A stretch of 32,644 bases of DNA from Clostridiales bacterium (GTDB lineage Bacteria; Bacillota_A; Clostridia; Saccharofermentanales; Saccharofermentanaceae). The position numbers and the translations under genes are program-made. The notes below the pieces were generated by a model. The model ran no database searches. It was given only the letters and a program-made list of their open reading frames with translations, and had not been told where the DNA came from. The stretch is taken from positions 1-32,644 of the forward strand of contig JAILHZ010000141.1 of NCBI GenBank assembly GCA_024695545.1, given 5' to 3'. Below are positions 7,470 through 16,400 of this stretch, one piece after another. How positions within the stretch are numbered: position 1 is the stretch's first letter; each line of letters begins with the position of its first letter.

Positions 7470-9151
7470 CAGTTCGTTTCTCCTTGTGCCAGACGCACCT
7501 GCTCACCGTTCTTGATCGGCTTTTCCGTTCTTACGATACAGTAAGCCATACTGACACCGGGACCCTCGATCGCGTAGGAAGTCGAGTCTTCAGAGACAAT
7601 CGTCACGCTCACCTTGCGGGCGATATAGCGCTCGCCGAGCGGACTGTTTTTCGTAACGAGAATATAGATGAAGGATCCTTCTGTATCCGTCTGTACCGCA
7701 CCCTTCGGAACAACACAGTCATAGTAGCGGTTGGAGGTAGAAATCGTACAGTTGATCGTCATGGCACCCGGTACCATATAGTAGCCGGTGACGGAGATAC
7801 GTACGATCCTGGAGTTAACGGGATCACCCGGATCCGGACGGACAGACTCGACGACAGCAGAATCACAGTAGTCTGTGCGGACTTCGGTACCGACCATCAT
7901 GTTCTCGGCATCCTTCTTGGAGACTGTGCAGTCTACATAGTATCCGGAAGTGTTGTCCGCGATGACAAACATTACGTCATCTTTGGCGCACTGGCCGCCG
8001 CGGGAAACGTTGATCGAGATCAAGGTTCCGGAGATCGGTGCTTTTACTTCTGTGATCTCATAGAATGATTCGAGTTCCTTGATCTTCTTTTCGAGTTCCT
8101 CTCTCTTCTTGAGCTCCGCTTCTTTCTCATCCTTTTTCTGATCTGAGCTGATACCGTCATTTGTTTTAGTGTCGCTCAGGGTCTTTCTGGCCACCTGCAG
8201 AGTGTGCTTTGCATCCTTCAGTGCGCGCTCGGCATCTTCCACGGAAGTAAGTGCTTCAAACTCGGCAAGGTCGGTCTGCTTTTCTTCCAGTTCAGTCGCT
8301 TTTTTCGCTGAAGCTGCCTCATTATCGACCATCTGGCTGTTGATGCTCTTCAGTTCGTCCGAAGCGGAATTGTAAGCTGCCTGTTCTTTTTCAACAGCTT
8401 TCTGGGAGTCGGCAACCGCCTGGTTTGCCTGATCAAGCGCTTCCTGGTCGAATTCCGGATCAGCCGGATCCGTCACACATGCGGCCAGAGCTGCCTGTGC
8501 GTTTTCCAGAGCTTCCTTGGCTTCTTCGATTCTCTCGTAAGCAGCGTCTCTTCTCTGCTCCAGTTCGGATTTCTTGGTTTCGAGATTTGCCTTATCCTTC
8601 TCGAGCTTGTTGATTGCATCCTGAAGGACCGAGATATCGTTTTTCGTCTGTGCGATCGCGGTATCCTTATTCTTGGCCGCGGCAAGATTCTTTTCCGCTT
8701 GCTTTACGGCTTTCTCCGCATCTACGACAGCCATCTCCATATCATAATAATCGGTGTACTCAGACGGCTTTCTATCGGCGTACTTCATCGCCTTGTCCAT
8801 ATCTTCGAGTTCTTTCTTCGCAGCTTCGAGATCTTCTTTCGTCTCCGGCTGGGCAAAGGTGGCCAGCGTATCGCCTTCCGTAACTTCCTGGTAAAGGAAG
8901 ACAGGCACTTCATCGATCGTCCAGTCACCTGTCGCCTTGATCTGTTTCTCGGTATTGGCATGGAGCGTTCCGGAAGCACGTGCAATCGAACTCAGCGTCG
9001 CGCCGTATACCTGCTGCGTGCTGACCTGTGTCAGTGTCATATTCATGATCGTATTAGAAAAGAACGTCAGGATTCCCATGATCACCAGTAATATGATCAG
9101 AGCTTTGATGATCCACTTTCTGCTCTTTTTCTTTTTATTCTCGTCTGACAT
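7469..9151 (-). CDS. membrane-fusion / periplasmic adaptor protein (HlyD-RND type) with long coiled coil
   Basis: A 560-residue protein with a Lys-rich start, one membrane helix (about 14-34), a first half-lipoyl segment near VPVFLYQEVTEGDTLA, a very long Glu/Lys/Ala coiled-coil hairpin (about 105-350), a second half-lipoyl segment EVKAPISGTLISINVSRGG and a C-terminal beta-barrel. This is the order expected of an adaptor that couples a membrane pump to the cell envelope. In a Gram-positive cell it would span the wall zone rather than reach an outer membrane. The ATG at 9151 lies 8 nt after AGGAGG; the in-frame TTG six bases upstream is too close to that site. It is coupled by a 1-nt overlap to the MacB-like gene. 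Confidence 0.8.
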   Translation of the reverse strand: MSDENKKKKSRKWIIKALIILLVIMGILTFFSNTIMNMTLTQVSTQQVYGATLSSIARASGTLHANTEKQIKATGDWTIDEVPVFLYQEVTEGDTLATFAQPETKEDLEAAKKELEDMDKAMKYADRKPSEYTDYYDMEMAVVDAEKAVKQAEKNLAAAKNKDTAIAQTKNDISVLQDAINKLEKDKANLETKKSELEQRRDAAYERIEEAKEALENAQAALAACVTDPADPEFDQEALDQANQAVADSQKAVEKEQAAYNSASDELKSINSQMVDNEAASAKKATELEEKQTDLAEFEALTSVEDAERALKDAKHTLQVARKTLSDTKTNDGISSDQKKDEKEAELKKREELEKKIKELESFYEITEVKAPISGTLISINVSRGGQCAKDDVMFVIADNTSGYYVDCTVSKKDAENMMVGTEVRTDYCDSAVVESVRPDPGDPVNSRIVRISVTGYYMVPGAMTINCTISTSNRYYDCVVPKGAVQTDTEGSFIYILVTKNSPLGERYIARKVSVTIVSEDSTSYAIEGPGVSMAYCIVRTEKPIKNGEQVRLAQGETN

Positions 9152-9179
9152 AGTCAAAACCTCCTAAAACCTCGAAACC

Positions 9180-10244
9180 TTATTTGATTCCCGATCGGGA
9201 TATACCTTCGACCAGATACTGTTCTCCATAAAGGAAGATCAGAAGCGGCGGCAGCATGAAGATAAATGATGCAGCAAAAGCAACTCCGACTTCCGATGCG
9301 TTGATCTGTGACAGGAAGACAGACAGCGGCTGCTTGCTTGCGTCCTCCAGAAGAATGAGCGGCTGCTCGACCATATTCCAGTAGTCGATGAACAGCAGGA
9401 TCGCCATCGCGTAGATCGCACTCTTACACATCGGCAGGCAGATCTTCGTGAAGATGTTCCACTCATTCGCGCCGTCAAGCTTGGCGGCCTCGATATACGA
9501 AGACGGGATCTGCCGCATGTACTTACTTAAGAGAAAGATACTGAACGTGGAGAAAACGCCCGGCAGTATGATCGACCACCATGTGTTATAGATCCCCAGC
9601 CGGTTCGCGATCAGGTAGTTTGGTACGAGGGTTACCTGGAACGGCATGAGCATCAGGATAACGTAAGCGAAGAAGAGGACTTCTCTTCTCTTTCTTCTGT
9701 ATCTCGCAAAGCTGTAGGAAGCGAGGCATCCGACCATGATCTGTCCGAGAACGATCGGCACGACCAGTGCGACCGAGTTCCAGAACTTCAGAAGATATGT
9801 CGGGCTTAAGAACAGCAGTGTCTTGTACTGGCTGAAGGAAACCGTATCCGGGATCATCTTCAGTTTCGGCGTGGAGGAAAGATATACTTTCGTTTCCGCT
9901 GCGGCAGAGGACAGGCTGTTATAGACTGCACTGTAGTTCGTCTTGATCTCGTCTGTCGACATGAATGAATCGAGGATCGTAAGTACGATCGGCATCAGCG
10001 CGAAGATCGCAACTGCAAGTGCCAGAATGAATCCGATCACAGTCCAGAAACGGCTGACCGCAGTTCTTACGCGGACTCTTCTCTTCGCCTCGGCACGACC
10101 CTTCTCATGCATCGCCTCAAGTTCTTCGTCCGAAAGGCGGACGATCTCGACTTCCTGAAGATCACGGATCGAACCGTGCTCATGTGTTTCTTCGGTCACC
10201 CTGGACTGGATCGGCTGAAGCGGAGTAATCTCATTTCTCTTCAT
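9180..10244 (-). CDS. carbohydrate ABC transporter permease, MalG type
   Basis: An inner-membrane subunit of a CUT1-like sugar importer. The 354-residue protein has six likely helices and the EAA loop EAAKLDGANEWNIFTKICLP that contacts the ATPase. An unusual cytoplasmic N-terminal extension of about 70 charged residues precedes helix 1, so the protein is longer than typical MalG homologues (about 280). The gene starts 3 nt after the stop of the MalF-type gene, with GGAGG inside the end of that gene. No MalK-type ATPase is present in the window; such importers often share one encoded elsewhere (MsmX-like), which is an inference here. Confidence 0.9.
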   Translation of the reverse strand: MKRNEITPLQPIQSRVTEETHEHGSIRDLQEVEIVRLSDEELEAMHEKGRAEAKRRVRVRTAVSRFWTVIGFILALAVAIFALMPIVLTILDSFMSTDEIKTNYSAVYNSLSSAAAETKVYLSSTPKLKMIPDTVSFSQYKTLLFLSPTYLLKFWNSVALVVPIVLGQIMVGCLASYSFARYRRKRREVLFFAYVILMLMPFQVTLVPNYLIANRLGIYNTWWSIILPGVFSTFSIFLLSKYMRQIPSSYIEAAKLDGANEWNIFTKICLPMCKSAIYAMAILLFIDYWNMVEQPLILLEDASKQPLSVFLSQINASEVGVAFAASFIFMLPPLLIFLYGEQYLVEGISRSGIK

Positions 10245-10247
10245 AGG

Positions 10248-11171
10248 TCACTCCTCCGTATCTCTGCCCAGGCGGTTCTCTGCGATGAAGAGGATACCGA
10301 CGATGATGATCATGGCAATACACATGATGATCGCGGCTGCCGTCAGCTTCGCATTATCCAGATGGGAGAACATGTTGTTCATGAAATTCTGCAGCATGTA
10401 AAGCGCATCGTACGGATAGTCTCCGGCGAGAAGGTAAACTTCACGGAAGATCTTAAACGAATTGATGAGGGACATGATCCCGACGAAGAAGATCGTCGGC
10501 CAGAGGTACGGAAGCTTAATGCTGAAAAAACGTCTTACGGAGTTTGCGCCGTCCATCTTCGCAGATTCGAGCTGTTCCTGCGGAACGGCGGAGATCGCCG
10601 AGATGAAGAGGACCATGTTGTAACCGAGGTTCTTCCACAGGAAGAGGATCAGGATAACCAGTCTCGACCAGTCGGATTTCATCCAGTCTATCTTATCGAT
10701 GCCGAACCATCCCATGTAGGTGTTCAGTGCGCCGTTGTAGCTGAACATGACCTGCCAGATCAGAACGATGGAGGCAACAGGTACCATCATCGGGTTCAGC
10801 ATAATGCTCCGGAACACGCTTTTGCCGGGAATCTTCGAGCAGAGCAGCAGTGCCAGGAGCAGAGCCAGAAGGACCGCCAGAGGAACGGCGATACCTGCGA
10901 ATATTAAAGTGTTTATGGAAGCAGTACGGAAGGCCGGATTATTCCACACATTGACATAGTTATCGAATCCGACGAATTCTGTGTTAGTTGCACTTCTCTG
11001 GAAAGACTGTACCAGTACGATCAGCATCGGTCCGAAGAAGAAAAGCAGAACACCGAGAAGGCTCGGTGTAAGGTATCCGGTAAAGACGAACCACTCGCGG
11101 ATCTTTCTTTTTCTTCTTCCGCGGATTCTTCTCTTTTTAACCTCTTCCGGATTATATTCGTGTGTTGCCAT
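10248..11171 (-). CDS. sugar ABC transporter permease, MalF/UgpA type
   Basis: Partner permease of the MalG-type subunit. The 307-residue protein has a basic Arg/Lys-rich N terminus (KKRRIRGRRKRKIREW), six predicted helices and the EAA loop ESAKMDGANSVRRFFSIKLP. The ATG at 11171 has AAGGAAG upstream; the frame can be extended to a GTG at 11198 that has no ribosome binding site. The gene is separated from the upstream receptor-like gene by 286 nt containing two hairpins, so receptor and permease levels may differ. Confidence 0.92.
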   Translation of the reverse strand: MATHEYNPEEVKKRRIRGRRKRKIREWFVFTGYLTPSLLGVLLFFFGPMLIVLVQSFQRSATNTEFVGFDNYVNVWNNPAFRTASINTLIFAGIAVPLAVLLALLLALLLCSKIPGKSVFRSIMLNPMMVPVASIVLIWQVMFSYNGALNTYMGWFGIDKIDWMKSDWSRLVILILFLWKNLGYNMVLFISAISAVPQEQLESAKMDGANSVRRFFSIKLPYLWPTIFFVGIMSLINSFKIFREVYLLAGDYPYDALYMLQNFMNNMFSHLDNAKLTAAAIIMCIAMIIIVGILFIAENRLGRDTEE

Positions 11172-11457
11172 TGGTCTTCCTTTTTTTCTATCTCGCACAA
11201 GCCCCGGGGTACCGTATATATTTTACTATACCTTGTCGTTCCTGTGATGATTTTCTTATTAAGAGGAGGGGGTGGGAGCGAGGGGGGTGGACCTCGCTCC
11301 CGGGTATGAAAGTAAATAGAAGATAGTAAAGGTTCTTTGCTTCTACTGTCTTAGGGAAATCTTTATTTGGAGGTTGTCTCCCTTCGACATTTTTATTGTC
11401 GCATCGCGGTATGACTATCAAGTGACCTTAAAGTGACAGAATAGTCACTTTAGGTTT
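11172..11457. other. intergenic region between receptor and permease genes
   Basis: The largest gap in the window (286 nt) holds no gene that I can support. It contains a 10-bp GC-rich hairpin (11274-11301), a GTGAC-containing hairpin at the receptor end (11427-11454) and an AT-rich segment with TATAGT/TAAAAT near 11220 (minus strand). That segment could be a -10 element, but no -35 matches well. Confidence 0.4.
11274..11301 (-). other. GC-rich intercistronic hairpin
   Basis: A perfect 10-bp stem (GGGAGCGAGG at 11274-11283 with CCTCGCTCCC at 11292-11301) with an 8-nt loop. On the minus strand it is followed by a C/T-rich run, not a U tract, so it is not a standard terminator. A likely role is to protect the 3' end of the receptor message or to pause transcription, as known for malE-malF type intergenic repeats. 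Confidence 0.5.
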
Positions 11458-11459
11458 TT
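11427..11459 (+). terminator. hairpin with T run at the 3' end of the downstream receptor gene
   Basis: AAAGTGAC (11430-11437) pairs with GTCACTTT (11444-11451) and can extend to 11427/11454 with one G-T pair on the plus strand. Five T follow on the plus strand (11455-11459). The intrinsic-terminator geometry therefore faces the plus strand, against antisense transcription entering the receptor gene. On the minus strand it is only a hairpin just past the stop. A third AGTGAC lies at 11421-11426. Confidence 0.45.
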
Positions 11460-13914
11460 ATCGCTCATGCACCTTGGTCGTCGCGCGGTTCTGAATGTTC
11501 TTGCAGACATCCTCAGCGGATCTCTGGCCCTTAAAGTAGGCGGGCACTTCCTCGTTGATGATCAGCATGATTCCGAGGTCCGTACTGCTGATCGTAGAAA
11601 CGTTCTCCACGAGTTTTACCAGTTCTTTTGCATCATCCTCGTTGATATCTGTCATCATGCCCATCTTGGAATAATCGACACTGGTCTCCGGATCCTTCTG
11701 ACCCATCAGTTTGTTATACTCCTTGACCTGTTCGATCTGCTCGGCATTTCTGCGGTCGAGGGCAGCACGGTTTACCGGGATGGAGACAAAGTTCTTCGAG
11801 TACTGGACCTGCTGGTCTTCGTTGAACATGAAGCGGATGAAATCCCATGCTTCGTCAACATGCTTGGACTGCGCGGAGATCGCCAGTGTCATCATCGGTC
11901 TGGCACTCATGCCGGATCCGTTCGGAGAAGGCATGCCGAGGAAAACTTCCTTGCCCTTCAGGGCTTCCTTGACGTTTGCAATATCATCCAGGCTGAAGAT
12001 GTATGCTTCATTTAATGCCAGCATGCCATTCGCAATTCTGACAAGAGGATCCACCTCAGGTTCTCCGCTGTACGGACCTTCCATGGTATAAGCGCCTGCG
12101 CCGCTCTCCGCGACCATTCCTCCGTAATTGTTTTCTTGTACAGGATCATTTGTCGCGTATTTCTTCGAGATCTCCAGGAGCTTTTTGAATTCGGCAGTGT
12201 CGAAGTTGACTGTCTTCGTCTCATAGTCGATGAACGAATCGGATGCCACGCTGATCATGGACTGAAGAAGCGTAGAACTGCTCATTCCATCCGGGAATAC
12301 AGATGTATTCTTCGGAAGCGATGAGATCACGTTCTCGAATTCCTCGTACGTCCATCCGCTTCTGTTGCCGACGATATCGGAACTGGAAACAAAGCCGGTG
12401 ATGTCTACGCAGATCGGGATCTGATACATCTTGCCCTTTGTCTCAAAAGCACGGAAAACATTATCGAAATACTCTTCACGGTTCAATCCGTTCTGACCGT
12501 CGATATACTTATTCAGATCGACAAGCACCTGTTCGTTGTTGAACTGGTTGTATTCGGAGAAGTCCATCAGGATATCCGGGCCATCTCCGGAAAGAAGGTC
12601 AAGGTACACTTTATCAATGAGCTCGGCGTATGTCTTCTCCGGATTTTCCGGATCAACATCATAATTCAATTCGTCCGCATAAGATCTCGTCAGAATGCGG
12701 GATTTATGTGCAGGTTCTGTGTTATATTCAATGATGTAATCTTTCAGCGCACTGTCCACATAGGACATCATACCCAGTTCGATGATCGTCTTTCCCGCGT
12801 GCGGGTTTTTCGCTTCACGGGACAGCTGAATGATGGAGAAGTGCTGATCGGCACTCTGGGTAAGATCCGTTACTTCATCCCAGTACGACTCGAAAAGCAC
12901 CATCTCGTCGGCTGACTTGATCAGACAGTTTTCCGAAGAAGTATGTTCCGGGTTATAGTCCACCCAGTTCCAGTCGAGCACTTTTTCGCTCTCACCGGTG
13001 AGCGGATTCACCGACTTGATCTCATTGGAGCTCATAGAATAGCAGCCGTCTTTTCCCTGCACGAGTTCCCAGGCAGAGATCTTCGTCTCTTCCGGTTTTC
13101 CTTTCAACTCGAGTGTCGCAGGATCGATCTCCTGGAATGTGCATTTGCTCACCATAGTCTGTTCATTGAACTCTTCCATATAGACGTAGTACTTGCCGTC
13201 AAAGGAGTACATCTGACCGTAGTAGTTATTTATAGTCACCTGATTGATCTGTTTTCCCTCACCATTCAGAAGATAGACGGAGGTGCCTGATCCCAGCAGG
13301 ATGTTACCATTATCAAGTACGAACAGTTTTGCATTCCACATATCTTCCACACCCTCGAGCGGGATGTCTTTGATGGTATTACCTGCTGCATCACAATGGC
13401 GGAGCATGGTTGTTGTCTTACATTCACCTTCTGTATATTGGGTGATCGCCTTAATGAACGATCCATCCGGCTGCGGATAAATCGCGGAAATATCCTCTCC
13501 GGTTGTAGATGTATCTTTCTTGATCAGTTTTCCGTCAAAATCGAAGTACAGTGTTCCGGACTCATAGTAGCCTTCAGTGATCTGGCTGTACTTCTGACAG
13601 TTATCGTCCGAATCAAAACCGATCTGGTCGAGTTCCTTAAGGACACTGTCCGGGATCTTATAGTTGACCTGATATGAAGCAATAACCATATCACCGGCGA
13701 TCAGCGGGTTGCTGATCGATTTGTACTCTATTTCCTTATCACCTTCGGGAGTAAAATCCAAAGTTGCTTTTTTCACGGAAAAATACGGGTCATCTTCTTT
13801 AACGACCTCATTTTTCACTCTCTTATCACTTTTCTTGCTGTTGCATCCGGCCAGAGGAAGAATCATTGACGTCGAAAGCACGACTGCCATCACATTCCTC
13901 GAAAACTTATTCAT
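11458..13914 (-). CDS. extracellular solute-binding lipoprotein with propeller-like N-terminal half (paralogue 2)
   Basis: An 818-residue lipoprotein with signal peptide and lipobox LAGC (Cys24). The C-terminal half (about 380-815) looks like a family 1 solute-binding protein: GPDILMDFSEYNQF, VDLNKYIDG, REEYFDNVFRAFE, QIPICVDITGF and GWTYEEFENV. The N-terminal half (about 45-370) has repeating beta-rich segments such as GTLYFDFDGKLI and GNILLGSGTSVYLLNGEGK, suggesting a beta-propeller. Ordinary sugar-binding proteins are about 420 residues, so this one is doubled in size. It is a paralogue of the gene directly upstream. The ATG at 13914 follows GGAGG by 7 nt; the frame extends to a GTG six bases earlier. 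It probably presents a ligand to the two permeases downstream. The ligand is unknown. Confidence 0.85.
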   Translation of the reverse strand: MNKFSRNVMAVVLSTSMILPLAGCNSKKSDKRVKNEVVKEDDPYFSVKKATLDFTPEGDKEIEYKSISNPLIAGDMVIASYQVNYKIPDSVLKELDQIGFDSDDNCQKYSQITEGYYESGTLYFDFDGKLIKKDTSTTGEDISAIYPQPDGSFIKAITQYTEGECKTTTMLRHCDAAGNTIKDIPLEGVEDMWNAKLFVLDNGNILLGSGTSVYLLNGEGKQINQVTINNYYGQMYSFDGKYYVYMEEFNEQTMVSKCTFQEIDPATLELKGKPEETKISAWELVQGKDGCYSMSSNEIKSVNPLTGESEKVLDWNWVDYNPEHTSSENCLIKSADEMVLFESYWDEVTDLTQSADQHFSIIQLSREAKNPHAGKTIIELGMMSYVDSALKDYIIEYNTEPAHKSRILTRSYADELNYDVDPENPEKTYAELIDKVYLDLLSGDGPDILMDFSEYNQFNNEQVLVDLNKYIDGQNGLNREEYFDNVFRAFETKGKMYQIPICVDITGFVSSSDIVGNRSGWTYEEFENVISSLPKNTSVFPDGMSSSTLLQSMISVASDSFIDYETKTVNFDTAEFKKLLEISKKYATNDPVQENNYGGMVAESGAGAYTMEGPYSGEPEVDPLVRIANGMLALNEAYIFSLDDIANVKEALKGKEVFLGMPSPNGSGMSARPMMTLAISAQSKHVDEAWDFIRFMFNEDQQVQYSKNFVSIPVNRAALDRRNAEQIEQVKEYNKLMGQKDPETSVDYSKMGMMTDINEDDAKELVKLVENVSTISSTDLGIMLIINEEVPAYFKGQRSAEDVCKNIQNRATTKVHER

Positions 13915-13995
13915 ATGCACACCTCCGTGGGGATTTTAATCAAGCATATTGTAAGTCTGTGTTATCGATGAAAAATGAAAGAATTGTAATTTAGT

Positions 13996-16386
13996 TCATC
14001 TTTTGGAAACTGCTTCGGAAGTTCTCTGCTGAATGATCCTGCAGACCTCGTCCACGCTCTTGGCATCCGAGAAGTAGAAGGCCGCCTCTTCCTCAATGAT
14101 CGAGAAGATCTCCGGGTCCGATGTAACGATCGTACTGGCATTCTCGACCAGCGCCTTGAAACCTGTTGCATCGCTGTCCGTAATACGGACAAGACTATCC
14201 GGCATCGGATTGCCGTTATTTCCCGAATCAGTTTCGAACTGCTCGACAAGCATGCGGTTATCCGCAAGAGAGTCGTCATTGATGCGGTCAAATGCTTTTC
14301 TGTGAAGCGGGATCGAACCGAGAGACGATGTATATGTATACTGGGAATCCTCATCAAACAGCCGGCGGATAAAGGCCCACGATTCCTCCTTGCTCGTCGA
14401 GAAGGCGGAGATCGCCAGTGTCAGGACCGGCTGTGCCGAGACTCCCGTTCCGTCTGGAGAAGGCACTCCGACATAGATCGTATTCCCGGAAAGGATCGAC
14501 CGGTTCTCCGCATACTGATAAAGATTGTAGACTTCCATCGGCAGCAGGGCCAGTTTACTGCTGTTCATCTTTCCCACAGGGGTCAGAGCAGATCCCGGCA
14601 CGCTGTTCGATGGATCGGATTCCTCTGAACTGAGTCCGCCGTACTCCTTGACAATATTCAGGAGCTGGCGGAATTCATCGCCGTCAAAGTAGACTTCTTT
14701 CTTCGTATAATCCACAAAGCTCAGCATCGCGTCGGAAAGCAGTTTCTCGAGAAGATCGTTATATTCCATCTCCGGGAATACTTCGACATCCGACGGGAAC
14801 GTATCCGCGATCTGATTGAATTCGGAATATGTCCAGCCGGGTCTTTCGCCGACCATCTTCTCGTTGCCGAGGAGTCCTCTGATATCGAAGCATACCGGGA
14901 TCTGGAACAGCTTGTCCCTGTTCTCGAAAGCGGAGAGTACATTGTCAAAATACTCCTCGCGTTTCAGGCCGTTCTCTCCGTCGACATACGGGTTGAGATC
15001 CACGAGAACTTCTCCCGAATTGAACTGGCTGAAGCAGGAAAAGTTCACCAGAATGTCCGGTCCTTTTCCCGCGGTCATATCCTCATAGACCTTCGCGGCA
15101 AGCATGGTCTGCTGTTTCATGTACGGGATATCCTGGGATACCTCGGAAGAGTAATCCACGACGCGGATCCTTGCCGTGTTTCCTTCGGTAGTGTTGTAGT
15201 TTACGACATAGTCCAGAAGATCCTCCGGCGGATTTCCGATCGTGCCCATATCAATATACTTTTTACCGACATGCGGATTCTTATCGGCTTTTTTCAGGGA
15301 AACGATCTTAGTGCGGGTCACCCAGTCACCCGTGATCTTATCCGTCTCATAATCCGTACGGAGAAAGGCCACGTTATCTTCCGAGATGACGCGGATACTG
15401 TCACTCGCGTAACTGGTATAGTTAACGTCAGAATCATTCCAGTTTAAGAAATCTTCAACCTGTCCGGAAGCCAGATCCACCCTTCGGATACCATTGCCAT
15501 CGAGAGTATAGGTCTTGCCGTCTCCTCCAGGAACAACATCCGTCGTCAGAGATGCGATCTTCCTGTTTTCTCCGGTCAGCTTCACTTCTTTAATATCCAG
15601 TTTCTCATAGGCGGTCTCGCCCGTACCTTCGCCCTCGGGATAGGTATACATCATCGAATAGTAATCGCCGCCGGCCTTGACAATAATCCCGTCTATGCCT
15701 TCATCCTCGATCGTACCGATCCGCTCTCCTTTATCAGAGATGATCTCGATGAACCCGTATCCGGAAAAGATATAAGATCCTTCAGACGTGACCATAAAGG
15801 ACTGTATCCACACATCCATATCCTCCGGAAGCTTGACCGAGCCTGTCTGGATTCCTTCCATGCTGTAGATCAGGATCTCCCTGGTACGCTTCAGAGTGTT
15901 GAAATCGACATGCTCCACCAGACAGAGGATCTCTCCGTTCCTGCCCTCGGCGATCGTAACCACCTCACTGTTGAAAGGAAGCTCGATCCTGGACAGTTCC
16001 TGCCCGTCAAAATCGTAGATGAGGAGTCCTCTGTCATAACTCTGCTGGACCATGTTCATGACCCGCACAAGATCATATTCGATATAATCGATATCGCTGT
16101 AGATGCTTTGCAGGATATCTTTTAGGTCCTTAGGATACTCGTTAAGGATCTCATAGGGGGACACGACGGAATTACCGATGATCTTCGGGTCATTCATTCT
16201 GAAGTACTGGTAGTTCTTTCCCTTCTCCGGCTCGAATTTGAGTTCCGTAACCTTCGCCTGATAATACGGATCCGTCTCCAGAACGAGCCGCTGCTCTTCT
16301 TTTTTCTTTTTCTTACAGGAACAGACTGAAAAAGACATACATATGACAAGAAGACCGGCAAGAATACGTTTCCCTTTTGAATGCAT
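13996..16386 (-). CDS. extracellular solute-binding lipoprotein with propeller-like N-terminal half (paralogue 1)
   Basis: A 796-residue lipoprotein with lipobox VCSC (Cys24) followed by five lysines. Its architecture matches the next gene: a beta-rich N-terminal half with segments such as LLIYDFDGQELSRIEL and GSYIFSGYGFIEIISDKGER, and a solute-binding C-terminal half with GPDILVNFSCFSQF, VDLNPYVDG, REEYFDNVLSAFE, QIPVCFDIRGL and GWTYSEFNQI. The shared blocks are collinear but the rest has diverged well, so the duplication is not recent. AAAGGAGG lies 8 nt before the ATG. It starts 14 nt after the ABC-2 membrane gene, which places it in the same transcript as the ATPase and membrane subunit. 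Confidence 0.85.
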   Translation of the reverse strand: MHSKGKRILAGLLVICMSFSVCSCKKKKKEEQRLVLETDPYYQAKVTELKFEPEKGKNYQYFRMNDPKIIGNSVVSPYEILNEYPKDLKDILQSIYSDIDYIEYDLVRVMNMVQQSYDRGLLIYDFDGQELSRIELPFNSEVVTIAEGRNGEILCLVEHVDFNTLKRTREILIYSMEGIQTGSVKLPEDMDVWIQSFMVTSEGSYIFSGYGFIEIISDKGERIGTIEDEGIDGIIVKAGGDYYSMMYTYPEGEGTGETAYEKLDIKEVKLTGENRKIASLTTDVVPGGDGKTYTLDGNGIRRVDLASGQVEDFLNWNDSDVNYTSYASDSIRVISEDNVAFLRTDYETDKITGDWVTRTKIVSLKKADKNPHVGKKYIDMGTIGNPPEDLLDYVVNYNTTEGNTARIRVVDYSSEVSQDIPYMKQQTMLAAKVYEDMTAGKGPDILVNFSCFSQFNSGEVLVDLNPYVDGENGLKREEYFDNVLSAFENRDKLFQIPVCFDIRGLLGNEKMVGERPGWTYSEFNQIADTFPSDVEVFPEMEYNDLLEKLLSDAMLSFVDYTKKEVYFDGDEFRQLLNIVKEYGGLSSEESDPSNSVPGSALTPVGKMNSSKLALLPMEVYNLYQYAENRSILSGNTIYVGVPSPDGTGVSAQPVLTLAISAFSTSKEESWAFIRRLFDEDSQYTYTSSLGSIPLHRKAFDRINDDSLADNRMLVEQFETDSGNNGNPMPDSLVRITDSDATGFKALVENASTIVTSDPEIFSIIEEEAAFYFSDAKSVDEVCRIIQQRTSEAVSKR

Positions 16387-16400
16387 TTCTCCGTCCTCCT

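Noticed and set aside
7469..9151. Complete tripartite efflux pump
   Set aside because: The adaptor has no RND pump or full MacB permease with it, and a Gram-positive cell has no outer-membrane channel.
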